A DNA stretch of 51,967 nt from Candidatus Methanoperedens sp. (GTDB taxonomy: Archaea; Halobacteriota; Methanosarcinia; Methanosarcinales; Methanoperedenaceae): the NCBI GenBank assembly GCA_028717345.1, contig JAQUNZ010000010.1, positions 1 to 51,967 of the forward strand, written 5' to 3'. Below the pieces are notes generated by a model. The model was not told the origin of the DNA. It worked only from the letters and a program-made list of their open reading frames with translations, and did no database searches. Positions 28,368 to 37,600 of this stretch are shown here, one piece after another (the first letter of the stretch is position 1; every line of letters starts with the position of its first letter). The position numbers and the translations under genes were made by a program.

Positions 28368-29543
28368 ATGGACCCGCTGCAAAAATCACTTGTAAGACTT
28401 GCAGAAATGCAAAGAAAACACGCAAAATTACTGGCTGTATTGGTAATTATTTTCACGATTGTACTCGGGATTGGACTTAAGGACCTGACAATCAACTCCG
28501 ATTTCAGGAAAGAGATGCCAAAAGATCTGCCGATATTTGCGCTGAACGACCGCATATCAGCTAAATTTGGCGGTGAGGATACCGTTGTCATAGCAGTGCA
28601 GATTGACGATTCAGTTGATCTGAAAAGTGCGGTCAGGGATATCAGGGATCCTAGAGTGATACAATCCTTGATTTTCCTGGATGGAGTGCTGAGGGATGAG
28701 TCAAGTATATCCAGCGTCACCTCACCTGCCAGTTTCTTCAGGGGAAAAAGTGGAGTAACGCCTGAGGAAATAACGCAGACCCTTCGCAACCCCCAGGCAA
28801 ATGCTTTCTTTAGCCGGAATTATAAGATGACGCTCATGTATATTACTGCAGATATCGGCTCTGGAGAGGAGCAGATAAAGAATTTTGATGAACTCATCCA
28901 GAAGCGCATTGATTATACTCCAAAGCCGCCAGGTGTAAAGTTTGGCATAACAGGCGGACCTACCATCAGGACAACAATTTTTGATTTACTGAAGAGTGAT
29001 GCTGTTTTTACTCTGATCGTTGCTGCAGTTATTATACTCCTCCTGCTTTTCGTGATGGAGGGCTCATATACACGGGGCCTTCTGGTATTTGCTCCCCTGT
29101 CGTTAGGATTGATATGGACGATGGGAACACTGGGATGGCTTGGAATACCGCTCTCTGTAGCTACAGTGGGTCTCAGTTCAATGATACTGGGTCTTGGCGT
29201 TGAATACGGCGTATTCATGCTAAGCAGGTATACTGAAGAAAGAGCCAAAAACAACGGCCAGCTTGATTCCTTGAGAACCACAGTCCGGGGGATAGGCTCA
29301 GCCATTATAGGCTCCGGGCTTACTGTAATCGTGGGTTTTGGAGTCCTTGCATTCGCTACTGTGCCTATGATCCAGCACCTGGGTGAAACTCTTGCGCTGG
29401 GGATAGCTTTCTGCCTTCTTGCAGCGCTTTTTGTAAACCCGGTGTTCATACTGCTGGAAGAAGACTACGAATACTGGAACACCCACAGGAAGCTTGAAAA
29501 ACTTGCAGCCAAAAAAGAAATGCATACCCAGAGAGGCAGGTAA
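28368..29543 (+). CDS. RND-superfamily exporter, first subunit (MMPL/SSD type)
   Basis: The product (391 aa) has one N-terminal membrane helix (LLAVLVIIFTIVLGIGL), an external domain of about 170 residues with RDPRVIQSLIFLDG, and then five helices including TVGLSSMILGLGVEYGVFMLSRY, the sterol-sensing-like RND core with its acidic residue (GVEYG). Typical archaeal RND proteins have two such halves fused; here the halves are two adjacent genes. It should form a heterodimeric or heterotrimeric exporter with the gene at 29546. Confidence 0.88.
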   Translation: MDPLQKSLVRLAEMQRKHAKLLAVLVIIFTIVLGIGLKDLTINSDFRKEMPKDLPIFALNDRISAKFGGEDTVVIAVQIDDSVDLKSAVRDIRDPRVIQSLIFLDGVLRDESSISSVTSPASFFRGKSGVTPEEITQTLRNPQANAFFSRNYKMTLMYITADIGSGEEQIKNFDELIQKRIDYTPKPPGVKFGITGGPTIRTTIFDLLKSDAVFTLIVAAVIILLLLFVMEGSYTRGLLVFAPLSLGLIWTMGTLGWLGIPLSVATVGLSSMILGLGVEYGVFMLSRYTEERAKNNGQLDSLRTTVRGIGSAIIGSGLTVIVGFGVLAFATVPMIQHLGETLALGIAFCLLAALFVNPVFILLEEDYEYWNTHRKLEKLAAKKEMHTQRGR

Positions 29544-29545
29544 CA

Positions 29546-30736
29546 ATGAGCAATAAGATAATCGAAATATATTCAAACTTTATCACAAAATTCCCGGTAC
29601 TGGTACTGGTCATTATGCTTCTGGTATCAGTTTTTGCGATCCAGATGGCAGGGACGATCAAGACGAAGAAATCCGATAGCAAGTCGATGCTTCCACAGGA
29701 TGCCGAGGCTATAAAAACCCTGAACAGCATCGAGGATGAGTTCGGAAGCACGAATAGTGTATCTTTTGCAGTGGAGATAAACCCGGAGTATACAGGCTCG
29801 GATGAGGTGCGGGATGTAAGAGACCCCAGGGTGATACATTATATGTACCAGCTCTCGGAACTGGCGCTACATACCGATAACGTGATAGATGTCACCGGTC
29901 CCGCGTCGGTTCTGAAGAGCATGAACGGCGGTCGGCTGCCCCAGTCTTCCCTGGAGATTCAGGAGCTTGCAAATAAGAATGGTCTTCTTGACAGGTATAT
30001 CAGCAAGGATTATACTTTAGCCCTTGTCGCAATCCGAACAACCGATGATGTGGACCTCTCCAAACTTGAGTCTGAACTTGAGAAAATACTACAACAAGTT
30101 CCAAAACCGCCAGGAATAACGGCAAACCTTGCCGGCAGTGTGATGGAAAGCCAGAAAATGCAAACGGCTATCGCGCCAGACATGGAAAAAACATCCTTGT
30201 ATTCGCTTGTAGGGATCCTGATAATCGTACTCGTATTGTTCCGCTCCATAAAATATGGGTTCACTCCGATGACTACAATAATATTCGGCACCCTCTGGAC
30301 AATGGGCTATGTCGGGCTTATCCAGATGGGAATGAGTTCCCAGACATCGGGTGTTATATCGATGATAATGGGCATAGGCATAGATTTCGGGATACAGCTT
30401 GTTACAAGGTACAGGCTTGAACTACATAACCTGTCCACGTTGAATGAGCATCACCCGCAACTCCAGCTTGGACACAGGGAAGCGATGGAAGTGACACTTA
30501 ACAATGTGATAATCCCCATGTTAACAACAACGCTTGCAGCTTTAATAGGTTTCCAGGCAATGACTCTTGGCAGATTAACATTCTTGGGGGACATGGGAAC
30601 CATGATGAGCTACGGAGTCGCTGCGAGCATGATCGCAGCCATAACCATTGTGCCTGCAATTATTCTTATAATCGATACGGTGAATATGAAAAATATATAT
30701 ACACAATTAATGAACAGATTTGAGGTTAGAACATGA
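29546..30736 (+). CDS. RND-superfamily exporter, second subunit
   Basis: The gene starts two bases after the first half. It has the same plan: helix (FPVLVLVIMLLVSVFAIQMA), external domain with RDPRVIHYMYQLSE, then five helices with GVISMIMGIGIDFGIQLVTRY (GIDFG, acidic residue kept). The duplicated RDPRVIxxxxxL text shows that the two genes arose from each other. It overlaps the CARDB-type gene by four bases. It likely exports lipids or hydrophobic compounds; substrate unknown. Confidence 0.88.
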   Translation: MSNKIIEIYSNFITKFPVLVLVIMLLVSVFAIQMAGTIKTKKSDSKSMLPQDAEAIKTLNSIEDEFGSTNSVSFAVEINPEYTGSDEVRDVRDPRVIHYMYQLSELALHTDNVIDVTGPASVLKSMNGGRLPQSSLEIQELANKNGLLDRYISKDYTLALVAIRTTDDVDLSKLESELEKILQQVPKPPGITANLAGSVMESQKMQTAIAPDMEKTSLYSLVGILIIVLVLFRSIKYGFTPMTTIIFGTLWTMGYVGLIQMGMSSQTSGVISMIMGIGIDFGIQLVTRYRLELHNLSTLNEHHPQLQLGHREAMEVTLNNVIIPMLTTTLAALIGFQAMTLGRLTFLGDMGTMMSYGVAASMIAAITIVPAIILIIDTVNMKNIYTQLMNRFEVRT

Positions 30737-31995
30737 AGAACAGATTATTAACACAAATTTCAATACTGGGCGTATTGATAGTACTTTTATCAATGGCTGC
30801 CGCTGTCGTTCTTGGTGCCCCACTGACCGGAGTGCAGGGAAGCAGGATCCAGGCAAATTTCATGAGCCAGGATCCGGATCCTGCCGATGCGGGAAATTAC
30901 GTGGATTTAAGATGGCAGATCGTTAATTCAATATCAGGAACAACAGATGCACTTAAATTCCATCTGGATGCAGAATATCCCTTTTTGTTCGAGGCAGGCG
31001 ATTCCCCGGATAAGGATCTCGGCGCTTCAGCTGGAACAAATGAAAAAAATACATTCTATGTTTTGCATTACAAGCTCAGGGTGGCAGATAATACCCTCAA
31101 GGGAACATATAACGTCACGCTGAACTGGGATACAGGAACCGGATGGACAAAGAAAGTATTCCCTATATACGTTGATCCTAAAAAAGCGGATTTCGTAGTT
31201 GGAGCGCTTGTAACATCTCCTGAAAAGCTGATAGCTGATACAACGGAGGCAAAGCTGTCTGTAGATATTAATAACATAGGGAAGGGCAACGCAGAGAACG
31301 TCAAAATTAAACTCATTTTACCCGATGGTTTCAATTCCAGTTACAGTTATTCTGACGAGGACAGCCTTGGCATAATTGCAAAGGACGGCAGTAAAACAGC
31401 GACTTTCTATACAGACATAGATGAAAATATCAAAGAAGGGAATTACAGGGCTAAACTTGATATCACATATAAGAACGAAAATGATGAGATGGCTACATAC
31501 AGGACAAAGACCCTTGAGCTTGACATACCCATAAAGCCTGCTCCTCATCTCGTAGTGGAATCTGTAACAACAACCCCGATAAACCTGATACCAGGAAGCA
31601 ACTCTGAAATTCGCATTACTGTTATGAACACAGGAAACAAAAAGGCTGAATCTGTTTCCTTGCGCGTATTCAAGGATGCTTCCCAGCCGTTTGAGTTCAG
31701 CGAAAAGTCCGATTTCGTTGGTAAATTGGAGCCAGGCGAGGGCGGTGATGCTGTACTGAGATTTACAGTTGACTCGAAGGCAGTGGCAAAGAAGTACCTT
31801 ATTGATGTGGAATTAAGAGGGATAGACGAGGCAAACAATGTGGTGATCTTCAGGCGCACGGTACCGCTTACAGTGACTCCTGCAGAGAAAAACTCACCTT
31901 TGAGCTCCGCTGGTATTCTGATAGGACTGGTGGTTGTTATCGGTGCAGTTGCAGCGACGTACTATTTCAAGAACGGAAGAAAGTTACTGAAATGA
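30733..31995 (+). CDS. CARDB-domain membrane protein, RND accessory (COG1361 type)
   Basis: A signal peptide (LLTQISILGVLIVLLSMAAA) is followed by three CARDB/NEW3-type beta domains: residues 40-145, 150-260 (KLSVDINNIGKGNAENVKIK) and 265-380 (EIRITVMNTGNKKAESVSLR). It ends with a membrane helix (AGILIGLVVVIGAVAATYYF) and a basic tail. Proteins of this type are regularly next to archaeal RND exporters and are thought to extend them outside the membrane. The ATGA overlap with the exporter supports a complex of all three products. Confidence 0.85.
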   Translation: MKNRLLTQISILGVLIVLLSMAAAVVLGAPLTGVQGSRIQANFMSQDPDPADAGNYVDLRWQIVNSISGTTDALKFHLDAEYPFLFEAGDSPDKDLGASAGTNEKNTFYVLHYKLRVADNTLKGTYNVTLNWDTGTGWTKKVFPIYVDPKKADFVVGALVTSPEKLIADTTEAKLSVDINNIGKGNAENVKIKLILPDGFNSSYSYSDEDSLGIIAKDGSKTATFYTDIDENIKEGNYRAKLDITYKNENDEMATYRTKTLELDIPIKPAPHLVVESVTTTPINLIPGSNSEIRITVMNTGNKKAESVSLRVFKDASQPFEFSEKSDFVGKLEPGEGGDAVLRFTVDSKAVAKKYLIDVELRGIDEANNVVIFRRTVPLTVTPAEKNSPLSSAGILIGLVVVIGAVAATYYFKNGRKLLK

Positions 31996-32043
31996 GCACA
32001 AAGCAAACTTAACTAGATAGCTAAATATCTAAAATAAATTTAA

Positions 32044-32098
32044 GACAGGATTTACAGGATGGGATTAAAAATATCCTGTATGATCCTGTTATCCTGTC
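32044..32098. repeat. ACAGGAT inverted/direct repeat, likely two-way terminator
   Basis: GACAGGAT (32044-32051) is inverted at ATCCTGTC (32091-32098), and an inner pair ACAGGAT (32054-32060) and ATCCTGT (32073-32079) is nested inside. It lies between convergent genes (31995 and 32122) and can fold into a long hairpin. ACAGGAT-type repeats of this kind are common in intergenic regions of Methanosarcinales. Confidence 0.6.
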
Positions 32099-32121
32099 AA
32101 TCGACGCCTTCACCTTTAATT

Positions 32122-33492
32122 TCATCTCACTTTTCCCCTCCCAAGCGATGCGAATATGCCGAAAAAACAAAACGCAGCAAAAACCATGAACGCTGCATTC
32201 AAGCTCTTCAGGAAAACAGGATCATATTCAGGCGTAATCTGAACATTCCCGAGATACACAGCCACGATAAGGGTTGCGATCCCCATACTGAGCATCTGAC
32301 CGGTCAGCCTCATGGTTCCAAGAGTTGCTGAAGCTACTCCGTAAAACTTTTTTTCGACAGAACTCATGACCGCGTTCACATTCGGGGATGAGAACAGGGC
32401 AAACCCGAAACCGAGTATGATAAGACTTGCCACAATATATTCTACCGCTGTCCCTTCATTTAAGAAACTAAGAAGCAGAAGCCCTGCTGTCGTGAAAGCC
32501 ATCCCTATAGAGGAGACTACTCTGGGTTCTATCTTATCAGAAAGCCTTCCTGCAACAGGTGAGAATGCTGCCATAACCACAGGCTGGGCTACAAGGATCA
32601 ATCCGGCTGTTTGCGGATCAAATCCTTTTACGTTCTGCAGATATATACTCATGAAAAATGCGACTGCAAAGGTTGCGCTGTAGTTTATCAGAGCCGCAAG
32701 CATAGAGAACGTAAAGACCATGTTTTTTAAAAAGAGATTTATATCAAGCACAGGAGATCTTGCTTTTGTTTCCCATTTAACAAAAGCCGCAAGTCCAAAG
32801 ATGCTTACAAGGATCAACTGTGCCCCCTGTATCCCTGGCAGAATGGAAAAACCATACATCATAGCGGCAAGCGAAAATCCATATACTGCGGAGCCGACTG
32901 AGTCCAGCTTCTCCCCCTTTGCATCAGCCCATTCCCCATTCATTTTCAAGAGAGTCAACGCTATTATTATCAGCTCAAGGGGAATGTACGAGATAAAGAT
33001 GGATCTCCAGCCAAAATTCTGAGTCAGGAACCCGCCCACAACAGGTCCAAGTGAGAGACCAAGATAAACGCCGGCGACATTTATCCCCAACGCTTTCCCT
33101 CTTTCTCCGGGCGGATATACCGAGGTCAGGATCGCAACACCCGTCCCGAATATCATCGCTGCGCCTATTCCTTGCATAACCCGAAGGGCGATAAGTTCCA
33201 TCTCGTTGAAAGAGAACACAAGTAGAAGAGAGGCGATAATATCGATGGCTATGCCGTATTTGAATATCTTTTTCCTGCCATGAATATCTGCTATCTTTCC
33301 AAAAGGGACAAGGAACATCGCAGCGGCTAAAAGATATGCTGTAGAGACCCAGCTCAACATGACAACATCCATTGAGAATTCCTTACCGATGGAGGGAAGT
33401 CCTATGAATACCGAGGAGCCCATAAAAGGCGCAAGAAAAGAACTCATCGTTGTAATGAGTAATACAATATTCTTATTTACTGTATTGTTCAT
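32122..33492 (-). CDS. MFS drug exporter, 14-helix (EmrB/QacA) type
   Basis: The 456-aa protein starts with a helix containing SSFLAPFMGSSVFIGLPSIGKEF, then VMLSWVSTAYLLAAAMFLVPFGKIADIHGRKKIF, which is the motif A (G-K-x-A-D-x-x-G-R-K) of the DHA2 family. Motif C-like GVYLGLSLGPVVGGFL follows. The length and about 14 hydrophobic segments point to proton-driven multidrug export. It is a single gene, divergent from the YdjM-like gene. CTATCATAT repeats upstream may hold its operator. Confidence 0.9.
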   Translation of the reverse strand: MNNTVNKNIVLLITTMSSFLAPFMGSSVFIGLPSIGKEFSMDVVMLSWVSTAYLLAAAMFLVPFGKIADIHGRKKIFKYGIAIDIIASLLLVFSFNEMELIALRVMQGIGAAMIFGTGVAILTSVYPPGERGKALGINVAGVYLGLSLGPVVGGFLTQNFGWRSIFISYIPLELIIIALTLLKMNGEWADAKGEKLDSVGSAVYGFSLAAMMYGFSILPGIQGAQLILVSIFGLAAFVKWETKARSPVLDINLFLKNMVFTFSMLAALINYSATFAVAFFMSIYLQNVKGFDPQTAGLILVAQPVVMAAFSPVAGRLSDKIEPRVVSSIGMAFTTAGLLLLSFLNEGTAVEYIVASLIILGFGFALFSSPNVNAVMSSVEKKFYGVASATLGTMRLTGQMLSMGIATLIVAVYLGNVQITPEYDPVFLKSLNAAFMVFAAFCFFGIFASLGRGKVR

Positions 33493-33507
33493 GAATCACC
33501 GTAATTG

Positions 33508-33551
33508 CTATCATATTATACGGGAAAAGATATAATAAATACCTATCATAT
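33508..33551. promoter_or_regulatory. MFS promoter region with CTATCATAT direct repeats
   Basis: CTATCATAT occurs at 33508-33516 and 33543-33551, 35 bases apart, upstream of the MFS gene (ATG at 33492). AT-rich TATAATAAATA between them contains TATA-like sequence. No matching regulator gene lies next to it, so the binding protein is unknown. Confidence 0.4.
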
Positions 33552-33636
33552 AAAGGCGCAATTCATGTTCAACAAAGGCTGAAATGGCGAAATGAAATAC
33601 TTGCCGGAAATACTTTGAGAATATAAGAGATACACA

Positions 33637-34617
33637 ATGGATCTATTCACTCATGCCCTGCTTCCCTATCTGCTCGCGAAATCCTTCAAACGAAAAAACG
33701 AAGAAACAACTGCCTTTGTCCTTGGCGGAATAGCTCCTGATATTGATGTTCTTATTATGTGGATAAACTTTGTTTATCCCACATTCTTCCTGATCACCCA
33801 CCGCGGCATAACTCATTCCCTGTTTTTCGGATTCATCACTGCCATCTTTGTCCTTTACCTGGCATCACGCACAGGAATAAGATCATTTATCAACCGTTTC
33901 ATAAAATTTGAACCTGTTATAAATGGAAGGTCAGCAGTTTTTGCATGTGCAGGGGCAACACTCCATATCTTCCTTGACTACATGACCACGCACGGAGTTC
34001 CGCTCTTATATCCCCTCACCACAACACGGTATTCGGCAGAATTGTTTTTTTATACAGACCTTTTCCTTACGATATTGAGCCTCCTGATAATAATCTATCT
34101 CTATAAAAAGCCGCAGCAAAAAAATACTGCTGTTAAATTTCTTTTCGTATTCCTTTTGATCTTTGCTTTGCTTGGGACTGTCAGAACAGTGGAGAAAAGC
34201 GGTGCAGAAGGATTTTTCAATAACACAGAGATGAAAGCCTATCCCACAACGAGCCCTTTTGACTGGTACGTCATGGGAGGTATCGGGGAAGAAATAAGAA
34301 TATTCGAATACAACGGACTTGAGAGACGGTCGCAGTATAATGAAACGGTTAAAAGGATCGATGTATTGAAGTCTGGAGACGGTATGGACAGGGCGCTGTC
34401 AATTGCAGAAGAACTTCCCCAGGTCAAAATGTTCAGGTGGAGGGCTTATGCAGTGGCTCTGAATGCATCTTTCGAAGAAGAGACCTGGTCATTCATATAT
34501 TATGACCCTGTTCAAAGAGCCATGTTCAAGGATATGCCACCTATTTTTAAAGGGGTTTCAAGAGGTTTCAGTTCCATGAACGTGACAGTAAAAGGAAATA
34601 CAGTGGTCGTAAAATGA
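33637..34617 (+). CDS. YdjM-like (DUF457) membrane-bound metal-dependent hydrolase
   Basis: The 326-aa protein starts MDLFTHALLPYLLAKSF, with GGIAPDIDVLIMW, HRGITHSLFFGF and LHIFLDYMTTHGV, the His/Asp clusters of the YdjM/LexA-controlled membrane hydrolases (H-x-x-x-H-S, D-x-x-x-x-H-G). Several helices in the first 180 residues hold these clusters. The C-terminal 150 residues form a soluble beta domain outside the membrane. The family is thought to bind metal and act on lipids or phosphate esters, but the substrate is unknown. Confidence 0.85.
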   Translation: MDLFTHALLPYLLAKSFKRKNEETTAFVLGGIAPDIDVLIMWINFVYPTFFLITHRGITHSLFFGFITAIFVLYLASRTGIRSFINRFIKFEPVINGRSAVFACAGATLHIFLDYMTTHGVPLLYPLTTTRYSAELFFYTDLFLTILSLLIIIYLYKKPQQKNTAVKFLFVFLLIFALLGTVRTVEKSGAEGFFNNTEMKAYPTTSPFDWYVMGGIGEEIRIFEYNGLERRSQYNETVKRIDVLKSGDGMDRALSIAEELPQVKMFRWRAYAVALNASFEEETWSFIYYDPVQRAMFKDMPPIFKGVSRGFSSMNVTVKGNTVVVK

Positions 34618-34630
34618 CAAAATTGCACAT

Positions 34631-34999
34631 TCACTCATTATCTCGCTTTAGTTTCGCCGCCTTATCAGGCAGCCTCTTCTCCATAACTTCAACAAGAGCG
34701 TCGTAATCCCCTTCAGCAAGTGAACGCGTGTCCTCTTCCCCCTGCAAGATAAGGTCTGTGATATATCCCAGTTCATCGTCTGTCAATTTATTTATCCTTG
34801 CAGCAAAATCCTCCGAAGACTCAGATATCTTGTGCGAGACCGGCAGCAGGATGAACTTAAAGTCATGCCCTGGCGCAGGTCCTGTCGTTCCTTCAAGTTC
34901 TGGCGCAAGTTTTGCAAGGATCTTTTTGTCAAGTTCTGTAAATGTTCTCATGTTGTTCCTCAGTTCATGTTTTTCCCCATCATCAGCCATTACCGTCAT
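34631..34999 (-). CDS. Small conserved archaeal protein of unknown function (122 aa)
   Basis: The ATG at 34999 overlaps the hemD stop (ATGA); an ATG at 34990 (MADDGEKHEL) is the alternative. The protein is alpha-helical and acidic: FTELDKKILAKLAPEL, then a segment FKFILLPVSHKISESSEDFAARI, and KLTDDELGYITDLILQGEED. No catalytic motif or membrane segment is seen. Its coupling to hemD may be incidental. It could be a tetrapyrrole-related partner. Confidence 0.6.
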   Translation of the reverse strand: MTVMADDGEKHELRNNMRTFTELDKKILAKLAPELEGTTGPAPGHDFKFILLPVSHKISESSEDFAARINKLTDDELGYITDLILQGEEDTRSLAEGDYDALVEVMEKRLPDKAAKLKRDNE

Positions 35000-35685
35000 T
35001 TCCCGCCAAGAACAGCAAGGCAGCTCTCAAGCGTTCCATCTCCAACGAAATCGGGTTCAATGCCATGACTTCTCATAGCTTTTGCGGTTTTTTCTCCGAT
35101 GGCAGCCACTTTCATATTTTTGTGGTTATTGCGCTGAAAGCCTGAATACTCAAAAGACCTGGCACTTGTGAAGATAACAGCATCTGCTTCAGTCAATACA
35201 TCGTCAAATCCGCTACCTGTCGGTTCAAGCCTGTATGCCGCCGCTTCCACCACGGTTGCCCCTCCTGATTCCAGCGAGCTTACAAGTTCCGGATTCGGCA
35301 CATCTGCGCGCGCTATGCCGATTGTCTTTCCCCTGATGTCATCCAGGTATTTTACGAAATGCTCTGATGAAAAATCCGATATGACTTCGCTTGTACAGCC
35401 GTATTCACCAACCTTTTTCGCAGTTTTTGGTCCCACGCTCACTATCCTGACATTCTTCGCCGGGCGTGCTCTCTCAAAGAGCTTATCCACACCCAATGCG
35501 CTTGTGAATATGAGGATGTCAAGATCTCCTTTTGATGCCGTCTCTGCCAGGGTGGCAAGAGGCGCGGGGTTGGTGGGGTCAGCAGAAACCATTGTGGACA
35601 TTATGAGCGCTTCATGACCATAACGCCTGAAGAGGGCATTGATGCCTTCTGACTTTTCCCTGAGTTTTGTGACCGCGATTTTCAC
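34996..35685 (-). CDS. hemD: Uroporphyrinogen-III synthase HemD
   Basis: The 229-aa protein has the two-lobed HemD pattern: MKIAVTKLREKSEG, DILIFTSALGVDKLFE, VRIVSVGPKTAKKV in lobe one and the mirrored TIGIARADVPNPELV, ADAVIFTSARSFEY, MKVAAIGEKTAKAM in lobe two. It closes hydroxymethylbilane into uroporphyrinogen III, the precursor of F430, sirohaem, B12 and haem. Length is normal. It is co-transcribed with the 122-aa gene. Other hem genes are not in the window. Confidence 0.92.
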   Translation of the reverse strand: MKIAVTKLREKSEGINALFRRYGHEALIMSTMVSADPTNPAPLATLAETASKGDLDILIFTSALGVDKLFERARPAKNVRIVSVGPKTAKKVGEYGCTSEVISDFSSEHFVKYLDDIRGKTIGIARADVPNPELVSSLESGGATVVEAAAYRLEPTGSGFDDVLTEADAVIFTSARSFEYSGFQRNNHKNMKVAAIGEKTAKAMRSHGIEPDFVGDGTLESCLAVLGGK

Positions 35686-35786
35686 AGGACTTAAGAAGTG
35701 CAGGTTATTGTATAATTGTTTTGCTTTGGTGTGGTTAATAAATGAAAAAATTTATGTAATAGGATAATCAACATTAATAAAAACGT

Positions 35787-36176
35787 ATGACTGAAAATTC
35801 ACTTGCCTTTATTTTAAATATCCAGAACTTAACAATCTTTGTTTCAGGAATTACTGTTATTTTTGGAATTTTTGGACTATTCCTTTTCCTTAAATTTCTA
35901 TCTGTATGGAAAAGCACAGACCCGGCTCTGATCAAGGCGCGCGCATGTCGGGCTGACAGGTTCGTAATGAAGAACATACTGGTGATATTCATTATCGGAC
36001 TATTGATCGCGTATCATAATTTGATGGAATTCCTGGGACTGGCGTACCCGGATTTTTATTTCAATTATCTCTCGATGCACTATCCCACCAGGCTTATAGC
36101 GGTTACGGAATTACTAATAGCGTTGCTGCTTGTTGAGTGGTTGATGTATAAGTGGATTAATATAACCAAAAAATGA
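35787..36176 (+). CDS. Membrane protein of unknown function (129 aa)
   Basis: Three hydrophobic segments are seen: LTIFVSGITVIFGIFGLFLFL (about 18-38), MKNILVIFIIGLLIAYHNLMEF (about 60-81) and LIAVTELLIALLLVEWLMY (about 100-120). A basic loop (IKARACRADRFV) follows helix one. The transcript is probably leaderless, as no ribosome binding site precedes the ATG and AT-rich promoter DNA lies about 25-30 bases upstream. I do not recognise the family. Confidence 0.65.
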   Translation: MTENSLAFILNIQNLTIFVSGITVIFGIFGLFLFLKFLSVWKSTDPALIKARACRADRFVMKNILVIFIIGLLIAYHNLMEFLGLAYPDFYFNYLSMHYPTRLIAVTELLIALLLVEWLMYKWINITKK

Positions 36177-36212
36177 ATCTTCATATCCACAGGATTTCTT
36201 ATATAATTTAAT

Positions 36213-36277
36213 AACTGTTCCAGATAAAAGAACATTTTGTTGCTGTTCAAAAAAACGCGTAAGTCCGGCACAGTTCG
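36213..36277. repeat. 65-bp repeat R1 with TGTTC/GAACA boxes, downstream of the AAA+ gene
   Basis: This segment aligns without gaps to 37601-37665 at 48 of 65 positions. It holds TGTTC (36216-36220), GAACA (36230-36234), TGTTC (36244-36248) and CAGTTCG at the end. Box starts are 14 bases apart. It lies 49 bases beyond the stop of the ATPase gene. Confidence 0.7.
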
Positions 36278-36325
36278 TATAAATAAACAAAGTTGCGGCA
36301 ATAATCAGGAACTGCACAATTTTTA

Positions 36326-37588
36326 TTAAATTTTACTACTTTCAAGCGATTTAACTATTGGTCCAACCTCATAGATAAATTTTCTTGAAACTTTCTTCTT
36401 TCGTAATAAGCTGCTATCTTCTGATAATTTCTGAACCAACTTTTGAATGGTGGCTCTGTCTGAACCCATGGCATCTTGAAGCTCATTGTCACTTGGAGAA
36501 AGCGGCCCAAGTTTGAATAATATGGATAATAGTTTTTGCTCATTGCTCTCCAGAGAAGAGAACGCTTTGTATTCGATTTCATGAAGAAGAGGCAGCACAT
36601 GAGAAATACCGTATGTTCTTACAATATAGTTCTTTCTTATCAGTACTTCAAATATCCTGTTTAGGGTATTAAATGCCCATCTGATGTCTCCGTAACTGTA
36701 TTCATGAACCTTTTTATATACATCTTCGTCAAATGGGGGGATATAACTACTATTATTACCAAAATATTTCAACCTCTTATCAATTGCTTGTATAAAATCA
36801 TCGACAGACAATTCACTTAAGATAATGCTCTCGCCAAATATGGATCTTGTCCGTCCACTCGATGATAATTTTTCTCTCAGTCCGGGTTCACCTATACATA
36901 TCACAACATAATTGTCGGTAAATATCAGGTCTCTGAGCAATCCCACCAGATATATAGCCTGATCAAGGTCACATTTTTCTGATTCGAGATCATCTATAGG
37001 TAGTATTATTTTCTTATCCAGTTCGACCTTGCAGATTTCACCAATTTCTGATAAATCAGAAAGCATATTTAAATTCGTGTACTTTGGTGAATGTTGCTCA
37101 CTTTTTCCAGAAGTTCTTGTATGACCGATAAAACCATAGATAGAACCGGCAGTACTTTGCTGTCTTTGAATTGTTACAACATTTTCTATTTCAGTAAGCT
37201 TATCCTTTGATTTCTGGCTCAGGTTCGAAACCACCTTAAGAGAATTGATGACCGCACTCAAAACCGTAAGAAAAAATGAAGTCTCAGCAGCATCTTTTGT
37301 GATCGTGATTTTGTTGGTTATAATACTTGATTTGTCCAGTTGTTCCTGTCCCAGAGCGCATCTCCTGAAAAATGATGACTTTCCAACTCCGTAATCACCT
37401 TCAATGCAGAAGATGCTTGTATTCAATTTTATGGACTTATAAAATTCCCCTATACTTGCTTCCCTGTTCACGAATAACTCGAAAAGTATGTCGGGTAAAA
37501 GTTCATGGTCATAATATGGATTTGAAACAAAACCCCACTGGTTCAGGATATCATCCGCTTTAGCTACATGGTGACCGTTGGATTTCAT
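36326..37588 (-). CDS. AAA+ ATPase with C-terminal winged helix (Orc1/Cdc6-like layout)
   Basis: The 420-aa protein has a Walker A GDYGVGKSSFF (about 64-74), a Walker B KIILPIDDLE (about 189-198), a sensor-1-like VVICIGEPGLRE, an Orc/Cdc6-like helical segment YGDIRWAFNTLNRIFEVL (about 297-314), and a C-terminal winged helix (LESNEQKLLSILFKLGPLSP, DRATIQKLVQKLSED). The order matches Orc1/Cdc6, but motifs deviate, so it is a divergent relative or a different AAA clade. The gene is bracketed by 65-bp repeats with inverted boxes; R2 ends 13 bases upstream of its start. Autoregulation or origin binding is the obvious hypothesis. Confidence 0.75.
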   Translation of the reverse strand: MKSNGHHVAKADDILNQWGFVSNPYYDHELLPDILFELFVNREASIGEFYKSIKLNTSIFCIEGDYGVGKSSFFRRCALGQEQLDKSSIITNKITITKDAAETSFFLTVLSAVINSLKVVSNLSQKSKDKLTEIENVVTIQRQQSTAGSIYGFIGHTRTSGKSEQHSPKYTNLNMLSDLSEIGEICKVELDKKIILPIDDLESEKCDLDQAIYLVGLLRDLIFTDNYVVICIGEPGLREKLSSSGRTRSIFGESIILSELSVDDFIQAIDKRLKYFGNNSSYIPPFDEDVYKKVHEYSYGDIRWAFNTLNRIFEVLIRKNYIVRTYGISHVLPLLHEIEYKAFSSLESNEQKLLSILFKLGPLSPSDNELQDAMGSDRATIQKLVQKLSEDSSLLRKKKVSRKFIYEVGPIVKSLESSKI

Positions 37589-37600
37589 ACAGATATTTAT

